A stretch of DNA of 64,000 nucleotides from the NCBI GenBank assembly GCA_013396915.1, contig VWZL01000728.1:558001-622000 (forward strand), in the 5' to 3' direction. The notes beneath the pieces were generated by a model. It ran no database searches. It was not told where the DNA came from and saw only the letters and a program-made list of their open reading frames with translations. Within the stretch, counting starts at the first letter, position 1. Each line of letters begins with the position of its first letter. This DNA comes from Stercorarius parasiticus. Its lineage: Eukaryota; Chordata; Aves; Charadriiformes; Stercorariidae. The translations under genes were made by a program, and so were the position numbers. This document shows, one piece after another, positions 1 to 12,360 of the stretch.

Positions 1-3000
1 CTTTACGTTAAAAAAGTCACACAACTTCCCTGTGCTTTCACTGTCAAATTTCATGGACAATTTCTGTCTGTACAGTCACAAAACATTTTTGTCCCAAAGG
101 ACACTGAACATCTCGTCAAGTGAAGTTACCCCAATGATGACAGCAAAGATCACTGTAGTATCTAACATTGTCTGTCCTCACTCCCTTCTTCATTTTGGGA
201 TGTCAGGGCTGGCCCTTAACTACAGGTGTGATGCCACTTCAGTGAATACTTTGGAGATCATTTTAATTTCTTAGGTAGTTGAACTCTTTGTAGTTCTTGA
301 GGGTCAATCCTGAAGAATTAAGTCACTTCAGGAAGCCATTCTGTCATCTTAGGAAGGCTTTTTTAATGCTGGATTTTATTTTACTTAGAGTTTTGGATGA
401 ATCCTACCTTCCTCTTGAAATACCTATGGAGGTCCTTGCACAAGGATTTCCTTTGGAAGTCTTTTTTCTGCCTGCCATTCTCCATTGCTTACATGTGGTT
501 ATTCTGTGTCTTTTGCAAAGAATGCGTTGTTGTTGCTGCTGTTTTCTTTTTTTTTTTTTACCTGAGAGTCTTTTTAGGAAAAAATGTAACTTAATATTTC
601 CCATAACATGTATTTCCTATTTTCCATTGTATTTCCTATTTTCCACTTAGAAGCAAGGGAATAACTCTAGATAATTTGGTTCTTCCTGATTTGTGATAAT
701 TCTTGAGAACAGGCTCAGGCCAAGTTTTTTGACAACTGTAACAACTAATCAGACAGAACAAAGCTGTAACACATGTGGTAACGTCTTAATAATAAGATAA
801 GTCTCTTCCTTTCTGAGTTGTGTTTTGTCCTGTTGCTTTGTATTTCGCATGAATCATAAAATCACTAATGAAAAGGATGTTAATAGGCACATGCATTTCC
901 TTGCAGGGTGGTAGAGTAACCTAGACAATTAATGGAATGAGTTTGGTTAGTGTCACTGAGAATTAGTCTAACCAACATCAGCAGTGACTATTAATATTGA
1001 AGCCATGACATTTACAGATACTTTCAATCAAAGCTTCTGGGAAAGGTGTTTATTGCATTTAAAAAGACCTTGCTTCATCTGTATATGGGTGATGATTTCT
1101 TAAACCAGAGGCTAATGGACATCTGAAGCCTGCGACAACTGTTAAATTATTTACTATAACTCTCTGTTAGCTAGGCAGACTTCCTAAATGGACTTTTTTG
1201 CTATAGGCTTGAGACAAATCCTTATTGCAGAATATCAGATAAGAGCACACTAAATGTTGGAATAGGGTGCTATGACTCTGATACCCTGTATTGTTAGCCA
1301 ACATATCGTAGCCTTCAGAAATCTTCACAGACTCACTCTCTCCATAGCCAGGGCTGGCAATGCTGAATTTATCATGCAGTCGGAGCTGTTATGCTCACTG
1401 AAGCACCAGGAATATAAGATATCACTGAATAGAAGGAGGAGCAGGCATCTCTTCTTATGCTCCCCTTTACCATGCTCCATGCTCCTGGCCAGAATGTCAA
1501 TGTGTAAAACATCTCACAAAAATGCAGAGGTATTAGGTGATATTATGTCTACACTCTAATTAACATCAACGCTTTCTCTTTTTGCTAGCTAACTGTCCAA
1601 GAAATTGATTTCATTGCTTTCAAAACTTTCAACAAACTCAGATGATGTGTCAGAGATTTATGAGCCATTAAAATCCACAATTATATTACTTCAAGCCATA
1701 ATTAAAAAGTTGGGTTCCTACTCCAGTCCTCAGCCATTGATTTCTAAGGGAGGAACACTTCAGTGGTGATGTAAACCCCAATGAATCACCAGACTTCAAG
1801 CAGAAAAAAAAAAATTAGCTCCTCCCAAACAATCTATATAATGAGCTTTGCTGAGAAAAAAGGGGAGTGTGGGGGGGGAAGAACGGCTAAATGATTGTAA
1901 ATTTGGATTGCATTTTTATAACCATTTAGGACTGAAATAAAGTATAATTTCACATTTTATTGACACTTCCAGTATTTAAAGTCCTACATTAAATTTTACC
2001 ATGTAAATCTGATACGACAATAAAAACCCTCTTGCACTTTGCTTAAGAACTGTTGCAACAAAATGCAAGTAGAAATGCCATGCAAAAAATTATTTGCCTA
2101 CTTCTGTTCACTAATCCTTCCAAGATTTCTAAAGCTTTTTTCAGTTACCTGAACAGGCCTTGCTACTTTGTCTTTCCAATTTCCTCTCCGTGCCAGGAAT
2201 TTTATTAAAAAAACAGTGATGAAGCCAACCAATACTTGTTGCTTGTTTCATTTTTCTTTTCAATAGCTGTTGTGTTTGTCCTGATGAAACTGAAACTGCA
2301 AGGCTCCCCCTCTGCTTTAGATGCTTTGTGGCTCTTCCCTGAGATAACTGCAAAGGTGTCGCCCTTGTTTGAGTACTGCTTGTATCTTCCCATATCTTTA
2401 TCACATGCTGGCTGTCCTGAACAAGAGGAGCAAGAGGAGTACAGCAATGATAGCATGCTTGCCATCCTTTGTGTTATGCTTCAGTGCCATCTGTACAGTT
2501 CTTCATGGTTTTTTTCTGAAGAAGACTCTCTCTGCTGTTCCTTACTACAGAGAAACCAAGTTGCCAGCAGGTTAAAAGAACAGATCTTTGTTAACAGAAC
2601 AGATTTGCCTTCCACAGGACCAAAAAAAATAATGAATAAATAAATAACGCATCATAATTTTGACAATTCAGATGTCTCCTTAAGAAACAAATATCAGTTG
2701 AAGGCATTAACTTGCTAGGAGTCTAAACACCCAGTAGACCAAAAGGTCAAGTACAATACAGAACCGAACAGGTTAAAAAACTAACTCTGTTAGATAAATA
2801 GATTTTGTCGCTGATGTCATACCAAGTAGTATTTCATTAAATGCCTTTGAAAAGAAAGACCACTTAAAAGATACAGAGAACTAAACCTGACAAGAGGACT
2901 GATGTGCCTAGGGAAAGACCAATTTTTGTTATTGTTTATTTAAAAAGAAGCATTGCATGAATATCTGGAATAAACCTCTAGAAAGCAGGGCTCACAAACA

Positions 3001-5375
3001 GACATCAAAAGACTGTATGAGGTTCAGCAAAGGCCACCTCTGTCCTTAAGCCACTATTTATCTGTGTTATAGGGCTGTTAAGAAAATGACATTTCCGTAC
3101 ACTAGTGCAATCTGTTTAACAGTCTTCTACTGCATTGGAAAATCTTTTCTGGTATTCATTAGATTTGTTGTAGAGCTTCTGACTAATAGATCAATGGACC
3201 ACTTTCTCCATCATTTTCTAGTCTAAGGTTCTCCCTGCTGATGTGGCTGGTAATATAGCAGACTTTTAAACCTGGTCTTAAAGCACTAGGGTGGGATTAT
3301 GAAGGTTTTTAAGATACCTGGGCATCTGAAAACCAGTTTTCTTAGGCCTTCTTCCACTTGCTGTTTCCTGCTCATCCTACCACTACAGGCATTCTGCCTA
3401 GGGGCAACTCAGAAATGTCTGAGGAATATTTGTTCCCAGTGGGTGCCACCTTCCCTCAGATTCCCTGTGGCGTTCAGTGCTGTGCTATGGATTCCCTACC
3501 TGCTCCTGGCTCAACAGGGACAAGGTAAGGTCTCCTTTTGCTAAGTAGCAGGAAGTAGGAGACTGCTAGTTTAACTCAGATGGGACTGCCAACACCCAGC
3601 ATGCTAGATAGGGAAACATTCTCTGCAGCTGATAGGAAATATTGAGTAGCAGGGTGAATAGGATGTGAACTCTGTCCCACTGAAGATCTTGGGGACCTAA
3701 ACCCAGGAGGGGACAAGATAATTCTGCCTAATGCCTTAAGTTCCAGTGATTAAACCAGGAAATTTCAATTTTGATTCAGGAATGGGAATCCAGAGATTCC
3801 AGAACTTCCACTACTGCACTTTTTCACACCCAAAAGAGCAGCATTTCATGGATAGTGAGGATACTGCAGAAATTATGAGAAGCATCAGTTCAAACCTGGC
3901 TGTAAGAATTTAATGTTCAGTCAGTCCTACCTTAAAGCACTTAAGGATCTTTTGCAATGGAAGTTACAATAAAAACTGAATTTTAAATTCCAGAGAATTT
4001 AGCTACCCCTTTTCACCCAAGGGTGAAAATAACTGTGATTCGTTTGGGTTTGGGTTTTTTTTTTGGCATTGTCTAGTAAATGACTGGAGAGAAAATTTAG
4101 ATATATGATAGGATGGCAGAAAGTATAAAGAAAATGCAAATCAACATGCAAATATCAGTCATGACTCTAAAATAGCCCACTTAAATGAGCACCATGATAT
4201 GTATAGTATAAATACAATGTGCCCTGATTTCTGATTTTAATCTACTTTTAACATCAACACAGTTTCTCCAGAAATGGTGACATATGTGAAGGTACCCGAG
4301 TAGGAAAACTACAGTTTATCCATTGCTGAGATCTATCACCTCTGCTTATTCCTTGCTCTAGAGAGAATTATATAAATATAGCATGTTGCTCTTCAATTCA
4401 CCATCAGGCATTGAAATATTCAAATTAGCTTTGGTGGGGTGGATTTGCCTGATCACGGGAGCTGACAGAACATGGTACACAGACTGAGAAATTGATTTTT
4501 GATTTGGAGATGTTTGTCATTGTTAGTAATAAAGTTATACAGAAAGGGCACATTCAGAGAGGGCATGAAGCAACTCTCCCCTACGCATTCAAAAGATGGG
4601 ATTCAGAAAGTGTGATACTTTTTATTACACGATTGTTGTCTACCTGTCTTACGTTCAACAAATCAAGGCAAATCCTACTGAGGCATACATAATGCTCTCA
4701 GCAACAGATGCTGACAAGTGCATTAATAAATCATGATCATCATTAGAATTCTTAAACCAATATTTTGCTGCCAGACATGCTGTTTATTAAAATTTCTTAT
4801 TTTTGTTTAGTTTATTTATTTATTCAGATTGTACTAATCTTTGCATAAGACATTAATTACTCAAATGGATGTAGCAGGTTAGTTTACAAAGGTCATGACG
4901 AACACAATTAGGGTCTGGAACAGACAGTTGATGCTTTGACATGCAAAATGAGAGTCAGGACTCTGGAGACAGCAGTAATAAGAGTTAATTGTGAAATGTT
5001 GTGTATTGGCAGTTGAGAGTCAAGTTCAGACAGACCTCGTTTCTGCATGGCAGTAATATTGGGTCTTGGGTGACAGAAATGGAAAGAACAGACTTTGGAG
5101 AAAATGCAGTTGAAAATAAGACTGTTGTAGCAGGTTGCACTCTATCCTCTAGTTAGAAATTTCTCCTTTCTTCTGTGTTAAATGATGGACAGCAGACCTT
5201 AGTAATAGCCTCCCTCCCTTCATATACCTGAAGCTGCTTGCAGTAATTTTGCAGTATGCAGCTATCTAGTTAATACTCTTAGTGCTGTCTAGGTCACAGT
5301 GGGCTCTCAATGTTCACACCACTTCATAGTGTCCTGAGTTAATGCAGGTTTCTTCTCATTTTACCTTTCTACAGA
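1..5375. other. Non-coding stretch, no gene seen
   Basis: I see no coding gene here. All open frames are shorter than about 140 codons, match no family I know and often overlap frames on the other strand. The stretch is AT-rich with scattered homopolymers: a TTG/TGC-rich run into poly-T near 528-560, an A11 tract at 1804-1814 and a short G-run near 1871-1878. The only repeat structure I could define is the 19-bp duplication at 609-646. No known interspersed repeat was recognised, though very old ones could be missed by eye. Confidence 0.6.
609..646 (+). repeat. 19-bp direct tandem duplication
   Basis: Two adjacent 19-bp units (609-627 and 628-646) share the core TGTATTTCCTATTTTCCA and differ only in the last base (T versus C). 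Near identity suggests a fairly recent slippage or duplication event. No function is implied. Confidence 0.9.
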
Positions 5376-5830
5376 TCCTACTCAACCAAGAAATTGGACA
5401 AGCTGGAATCACCATCTCATAGATAGCATTATTCCCTGAAATTTTGGAACAGCTTTGGTTTTATAAACTCGAAAAGAGCTGCAAGTGTATGTACTCCACA
5501 TTTTATACCTGGTATCTATGGAAAAAGAAGAGACAAGATCCTATGTCTACCATCCAGGTTACCAACAGAAAAGACTGGAAGAAGAAATCTGAGCTGGTTC
5601 ACTTCCAAGATCAGATCACTTCTTGTCACAACAGTAATGAATTTCATTTCAGCATCCACCATCCACCATGTGGCTTCCTTAGAGTTTCCTCAGGGAAGAT
5701 CACAGTCACTGGTACCTCCTATTCTGTATCAATGACCCGAGTGATAAAGCCAGTTACCACCTACTTCCGTGCCCAGACAGAGGAGGGAGACAATACATTG
5801 CAGAGCTGCTGTATCTCAGAGCCCACAAGG
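5376..5830 (+). other. Splice-bounded segment, possible non-coding exon
   Basis: A long pyrimidine tract (about 5351-5372) leads into CTACAG ending at 5375, a good match to a vertebrate 3' splice site. About 455 bases later CACAAG is followed by GTAAATA (5831 on), a good 5' splice site. One frame is open from 5423 to the donor, but all three frames are stopped between 5376 and about 5440, so it cannot be a fully coding internal exon. It could be a non-coding RNA exon, a 5' UTR exon or a chance pairing of splice-like signals, which are common in introns. The frame matches no protein I know. Confidence 0.12.
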
Positions 5831-8800
5831 TAAATAGGTACTAAATTGTGATTCTTGTTCAAGTGCATAAGCCATGTATATTTTGTCTCTGTATATTTTG
5901 GTCCAGCAGAGTCATCCAAAGTCCTATTGTCCTTAACAGATGCAGACCCCAGAACAAGTAGACCCGTATCACAGGGTTTTCTCTTTCTTCTTGTTCAAAA
6001 AACCAGACAGAATTCAAGTGCTTTGGGTAGTGTCAGCTGCTCTGAAATGATACGGAGGGGACAGGTTGGATCCTGTGAGAACTTTACCTGTTCTGCAGAA
6101 GTCGTGCTTAAAATGATTGAAGCTCGGACACTGACTTCAGCTTACCCAGTTGTGTTTAAATACCTCTGCTGATCAGGGCTCTGAGGGCTCCAGAAAAAAA
6201 AACAACACGAGAGAGAAGAAAGTTCCTTCCACGTAAGTGCTATGTATGGACAGCAGTGCTCTTTTACTTCTAATAATTATTTTAAAACTTACCTAAATAC
6301 TGATTTATGTGTCAAAGCTGTAAGCACTCCATTGATCTGGTAAATATACAGCTAAGGATTGCTTAGCACAACAGACTTGGTGGCTGTTACGGTCTATCAG
6401 ACAAATGTATATTTAGCCCAAAGTTGAAGCATGCATTATTTACTTGGTTGACATTAGCAGCTTGATGAAGCTGCTCTGGGAGCTGTTATGAGACACCAGT
6501 GCAATCCAGAGTGGCGGAAATGCTGGCAAATGAAGCCCTGACATAATGCCTCATAGCAGCTGTGTGGCATCAGCTCGTGGCTTGGTTCAGAGATGAGTGT
6601 GGATGTGCAGGCAGAAAGCAGGTGCAGGTTCTCCTAGGAGAGCTCACAAGCCGTTCTGCCGTACAGCATTCTTCCTTCCCTCTTGAAGACTACGTGAAGC
6701 TGCCACATGATTGGAAAGCTAAATAGCTTGTGATGGATAAAACAGATCCCTTCCAAAAACCAAGCTGTGTTTGTTTTGTAATTGATCTAGGAGGCAGCTT
6801 TTCAGAAAGGCTCAACTCGAAAGAAAAATGGTGCATGTCAGGCAGTTAGATATGAATAGGGACTGCTTCCCATAGTGTCCCCTTAATTAGGGTTTAGCAA
6901 GTGACCAAAGAAACCAACAAACCAACTGTTTGAGGGAAAGCAATCCCAAGACAAAAAGACTTTGGCTCTGTAGTTAATGTGATGCATTATTTGCTCCACA
7001 AATTCACTGTTTATCCCTTCCTGATCCCCACTTCACAATTTTCCATTTTGGCTGTACCTGGGTACAAGATCCCCTTTCCTTTCTTCCTTCGCTCTGTCTC
7101 CACTGTGATACAGGACACTCAAGACAAGGATATTTCTTGTGCATCATCAGTTTAGATACACCTATAGGCAATGCACTTTTCCTAGTGAATCCAATGGTGG
7201 CCTGTCAGCACCAGTCATGTACACTAGGAACAAATGGGACTTCAGCAAAGGAAAGATCCTGGGTCTGAGTCATTATTGTTAATCAGGTGCATAGCCCATG
7301 GCTTTTCATGGCGTAACCTCCAGAGTAAGTCACTCTGCAGGGCTTTCTGGCTTTCTTATTACTACCCATAAAGGTATCCTCTAAGGAAGTGCAGACACTT
7401 CCATGTGGTTCTGATTGCACTGAAAGCCTGATGATATCCATCTTTTTCCTTCCCTCCCACGAGCAGTGCACTGCCAGCAGCATCTAGCTCTGCAACACAC
7501 AGACTGAGGCACTTCTCTCTCCCAGCTTTCGTGAAGCATTAACTAATTCAGGGAGAAGTACGGGAAACTAAGTGCTCTGAGTATCATACATCTGTCTGCT
7601 ATAATCAGTAGACCAGCACGCACACTGCCAAACTCAGACAAGGATAAATCCTGAGTCAAACCCTTGCCAGACATTTCGTGATGTTGGCTCAGTAGTCAGA
7701 AGGCTTTAAAAAGTCACGTTGTGATCTTTTCACTTGTTTTCTGTTGCTGTTCATGGGAAGATGAAGGAGTGGAAAGGAAGATCAGAATTTTTCAAATTTT
7801 TTCCTGAAATGTTGGAACTAGTGAAAGAGTGTGTATGTGAATGGAATCTGAGAGTATCGCAAAATCAGATATCTTCAGGATCCCGAGCTTTCAGGGGTTA
7901 AAAAAAAAGGCTTGCAAAGTACGTCTTACATTGCAAATGTGGCAGTATTATTCAATATTCCCTTGTCTGTATAAAAGATGGAGCTAAAATATACACTGTA
8001 AGCAACAAGTCCTATTTTTACAGCTTTATGAAAGATCAAAGAGATTTAACAGTTAAAAAAAAATGTGTCTGGTCCTTTGAACCTTATGTGGAAGGTTTTT
8101 AGGACCCTTGTTGATTACTTGAAAGGGGTCAGTAGAAGTCTGTGCTTTATTTCAAATCCCCTGTGTTGCCTCAGATAAACCACCAGCCATATTCTGATCA
8201 GTATGGTGGCACTTTAAGCATTAAAATAGACTCCATCTTATTTCAACTCTACACACTGTAGAGAAAAAAGAAGTCGCAGTCAGATGGATTTAGTAGGAGT
8301 ATGCAAACTTGGCATCGTGCTTTTCCTCATTGACAGTACAGGGAGCCATGTTCAGTGTTAGGCACTGTAAGATACGATTTTGGGTAAGAGGAAAAGTGAG
8401 TTGTCCATAGACTGCATGCGTCTGCATTGCAGTGGCTGGTCTAAGCATGGCCCTTTTCTTCTCCCATTGCATCTGCCCTTCTTCCTCGCAGCAATGCTCT
8501 GAGTTTCTTGGCAACTGAAATAATACAATTAATGTAAGAGCCGTGGATAGGCTCTGCAAACATTTTAACCTGCTTTAACTACCGTCAGAGCAAGATGTTT
8601 GCCTGGCACTGTGCATGGTTTGTTGTGGTAAAGCAAGGGTCCTTCTATATTTCTTTGGTGGAGGAAGCAGCAGAAGGGCTGGTCCTGAGGCTGCCACTAC
8701 TGTGGCCAACTCACTGCTGTCAGTCAGGTCAGTATACAGTCCCCCCAGGAGAGAGGAGGACAATCTTGACTCTGGAGTGTAGCTCTGAGGCACGAATCGC

Positions 8801-11800
8801 CTCCACAGAGGGTCTTTACTGTAGATCTTTACTGGCTAACACGAGAAGCACTAAAGACCAAAAAATTAATGGGGAGTTTTATGGCCAAAGAAGTAAGAAG
8901 ACTTTTTGCTTTTGCTTTTGTTCTTTCTCTAAACCCCATTTTGCCTCTTAAACTTTCATTTTACTTTACATAACTAGATAGTCAGTACACAAATTTGATT
9001 ACAAGCTGGATGACCTGACTGGCTGAGCTTGGTCTGCCCTGCAACACGTCTGAGAGTGAAGGGGAGGCTTGAGGACTGGTTTGGGAGACAGAGATAGTGG
9101 GTTTTATATTTTATCAATTTCTACTTGTATTGATGAATATCTGATTCAAGCTAAGTTCTCTCTTGCAAACTGCCTTCTTATGATATTTACAGCTTTTTAA
9201 AAGAATTCTGAAAGGATAGGAGTTACATAGATTATCTTGTGTCTTTCCTAATGTGAGTGTCTTTATCCAAACATTTTTCTCTTCTTTTTAACCTCAGATG
9301 AATTATGAGTTGATGAATGGTGAAAATCAACTAGCTGAAGGGGATTTCTCTAAGGCTTGCACTCTTTTAGACTCATGCCCCATTTTAGATAGGCTCAGGT
9401 TATTACTTACAAGCTGAATTCCTGCGGACCCTGCAGCAGACCATGGCTACCCAGACAGATGTAGATATACAAATCACACAGAACGTATGGGCCCTGTAGA
9501 CTGTCTGAAAAAAATACATAATGTAGATAAGGAAACTGTTTTGTACCATGGATTGCTATGATGGGCATATGTGTACTATAGATGGACTGTGAATGTCCAT
9601 CGCTAAATGCACCCCAAAGACAGAATTTTTTTCTGCCTCAACTGAGTTCCTCCATGGAAACAATTTGGATTTCTGCAACAAGGTAGCACACATGAGGTGG
9701 AAGAAGAAGATTGAGTCTCCCTCCACTTTCAGTGTTTGGACTCTGTAATACAAATGAGACCCTAAAGCTGAAAATAATTATTCACTTGTGTTGTTTCTTT
9801 CCTATTCTGCCCACATACTATGAAACGGTAAAGTATTTCCAGTATCCACAGAAACCTCAAGCGTGATAAGAAATGAGATTTCTATAAGGCGATATTTTCA
9901 CTCTGATTATGTAGTATATTAGCTCGTATACCCAGCTGAGAAAAAGTATTAAGCCTAGTATACAGAGAAAACAAATAGGAGGGCGATACTTAGCCTTAGG
10001 GCTGGAGGAGTTCTTAATTTCTTCCATTTCCTCAGCTCTTATTTATACCAGAGTCAGTTATGTTGCACAGTCACGGTTGGCTTGGGAGACCTGAAAGTGG
10101 GGTGAAGGGCAGCAGGAAGAAATGAACTTTTCAATTGATGGATAAAGAAGTGTTTCCATGTACATGGCATATTAAAAAAGACTCAGTAAACAGTGGTTCC
10201 TTCTCACCTTGTGGTGGCATCTGTCAAGTTTAGAGGGAACGGGCATTTTTCTAGTGTCTGTTATAAAATGAAGTGGGGTTGGAGGAGGAATTGATTTCCC
10301 TGTAAAACAAAAGCTTTCATCAAATCAACTATGAGATTTTATTTCTCAAAATAAGAAAAAGAAAAAAAGCATTTTTTGTTTCAATGTTGAACTGGTTTCA
10401 TATTCAGCTGCTGAAAAAAGGGAGAGAAACTAGGGCAGAGGGGCACAGAGAAAGAAAATTATTTCAGGGGAACTTTTTGATGGAGGCAATCCTACAGGAA
10501 AATTAGAATTTTCCTAAGGATATGCATGGGGGCAAGCAATTCCTTTTCCCTCCTCCCATCCAGGTGGTGAAGCAGAAGATGGTGAAACCAATATCCATCC
10601 TGTTCCTGAGCAGTGCAGCTGCTCTGCTACCCATGGAGGGGAGAGGTTTTCATGATGTGCTTTTTATACTGTGAGCTTTGGCAACTCCCCTATAGAGTTC
10701 CTCAACCTGGGGATGGTTGATTGTAGCTAGAAGCCCCATTATTTTCAACTGGAAGGAAAATTCTTCTTTTTTTTCAGGTTTAAATACTCTGTCCTTTATT
10801 GCCCCCATCACTCTCCCCAAGCCAGACTTCCATTCCTCCTGCTTTCCCTATGTCATTTCTCTCCAAAAGGGACTTCTAAAAGTCAAAAGTGGAGACCTCC
10901 ACTCTAGAACCAATTTAGAAGTGGACACATACTCTCTCCAGCCTGTTCAGCTGGGCCCAGTCATCGCAGCAGTACAGCCCAAGCACTATACAGCTACCCA
11001 AAGTGTGAAGATGTGGAGGCGGCCATGAGGCTGCTGGGAGCCTGCCATGCCCTGAGGTGGGTTTGTCACAGAGGTGCCCATGGCACCACTGAAGGGGGAA
11101 GCAACCCATTTTAATGGAGGCCAGCTCAGGCAGGCAGGAAGCTCGTCTCTTCTGCTGCAGTTGCCGCTCACCAGCTGTTTGGAGATGGCTGCGTTACTTC
11201 ATTTCCCAGATTCAGATGGGCCAACGTTTTTCCAGTCTGACAGCTTTTTGTCAGAAAATGCAACGTTTTACAAATAGTTTTATAAGAATTTTATTTTAAA
11301 TGGAGCTTTATCCTAAATGGTCAGTGTTTCCCCAAAACAGAGTCCAGCTTTTCTTTGTGCTTTGACTGTCACTTCTTCTTTTACCCACCTGGCTCCAAAG
11401 CTCTGGGGCCAGAGATGCTTCTTTCTCCATGAGATGACTGTAGTATGTACAGTGGAGCTCTGATGCCCTGGGGCAAATTTGGATGCTATTGTAGTACAAA
11501 CAGCAGCAATAACTCTCATAGAAAGCAATACTGTGTCTATGCAAAAAAAAGATGCTCTTTTGCTCCAGACCATCTTGTCGTTTTGGAGGGATATATCAAC
11601 ATTAACTCTGACATGGCTCTCTCCTGCCAGAGCTGTAAACAGCTGGTAGCTCTCATTCCTTTCTAAGGAGACAGGCTGTGTAGTGGCAGAATCTCTCCAT
11701 CCTACCTCTCAGCACCCCTAGGAGGATAGCCAGTTTACAAGTCTCTGAGAGAAGTAACTCCGGGTCTCTGGAAAGTGAAGTGTTTTAAAAAATAAACCCA

Positions 11801-12280
11801 TGTGCCATCTTGTGCCAGAATAGATTTCACTTTCAACCAAGTAGAACTTAGTTGTAAACTTTGCCTCTTCATTTATTTTCCTTTATTTTGATTTTGCGTT
11901 GTTATGTGTAGACGTATTTTTGGGTAGTTAAAAGGGACTTGCAATCATTCTGTAGAACACCTCAGGCTGCACCATGGATCACTATTGATCTACTGACCAC
12001 TGGAAAAGAAATGTGGCTTGAAAACCTTCTGCCAGCATCAATCAGTTAATGCAATGGGGGAGACCCAGTCTTTTAGTTCCCTGAAGTCAGCATTGTTGAG
12101 GCTTCTAGTATAACAAGGACATGAAAGAGTATTGGACATGAGCTCAGTTTCAGAAATAAGAATATTTCACTGAAGTAGCAATCACAATTATTTTAGACGA
12201 TAATTTTCCCACAGGCCAATGAGAGACAGTGCTTTCTGGATGGGTCACTGCGCTGTACTTAAGAAGTCTTAAATTATATT
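5831..12280. other. Non-coding stretch, no gene seen
   Basis: No gene is supported. The part at 10900-11230 is somewhat richer in G+C and carries several overlapping open frames on both strands (61 to 103 codons), which is what base composition alone produces. A segment at 7495-7600 vaguely resembles a SINE tail but was not accepted. The rest is unique AT-rich DNA with short A or T runs. Confidence 0.6.
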
Positions 12281-12360
12281 TCAACTTTGGCACTGTTTTA
12301 CAGGACAAGATGCTGTGTTTGTGTCTGCCTCAGTTTCCCTGCCTGTGAAATGATAATGTA
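12281..12360 (+). repeat. MIR-type SINE fragment
   Basis: The run at 12327-12358 reads GCCTCAGTTTCCCTGCC followed by TGTGAAATGATAATG. This is the conserved core-to-3' part of MIR elements, a CTCAGTTTCCC box followed by a TGTAAAATGGGGATAATA-like box. The upstream part (TTTGGCACTG near 12287) fits the preceding MIR section with more decay. MIR is an old tRNA-derived SINE mobilised by L2-type LINEs, and this copy is a dead fragment. The assignment is from remembered consensus, not from an alignment. Confidence 0.65.

Noticed and set aside
7495..7600. Possible MIR tail (ATTAACTAATTCA followed by AAGTGCTCTGAGTATC)
   Set aside because: A neighbouring GACTGAGGCAC box points in the opposite orientation, so the pieces do not form one element.
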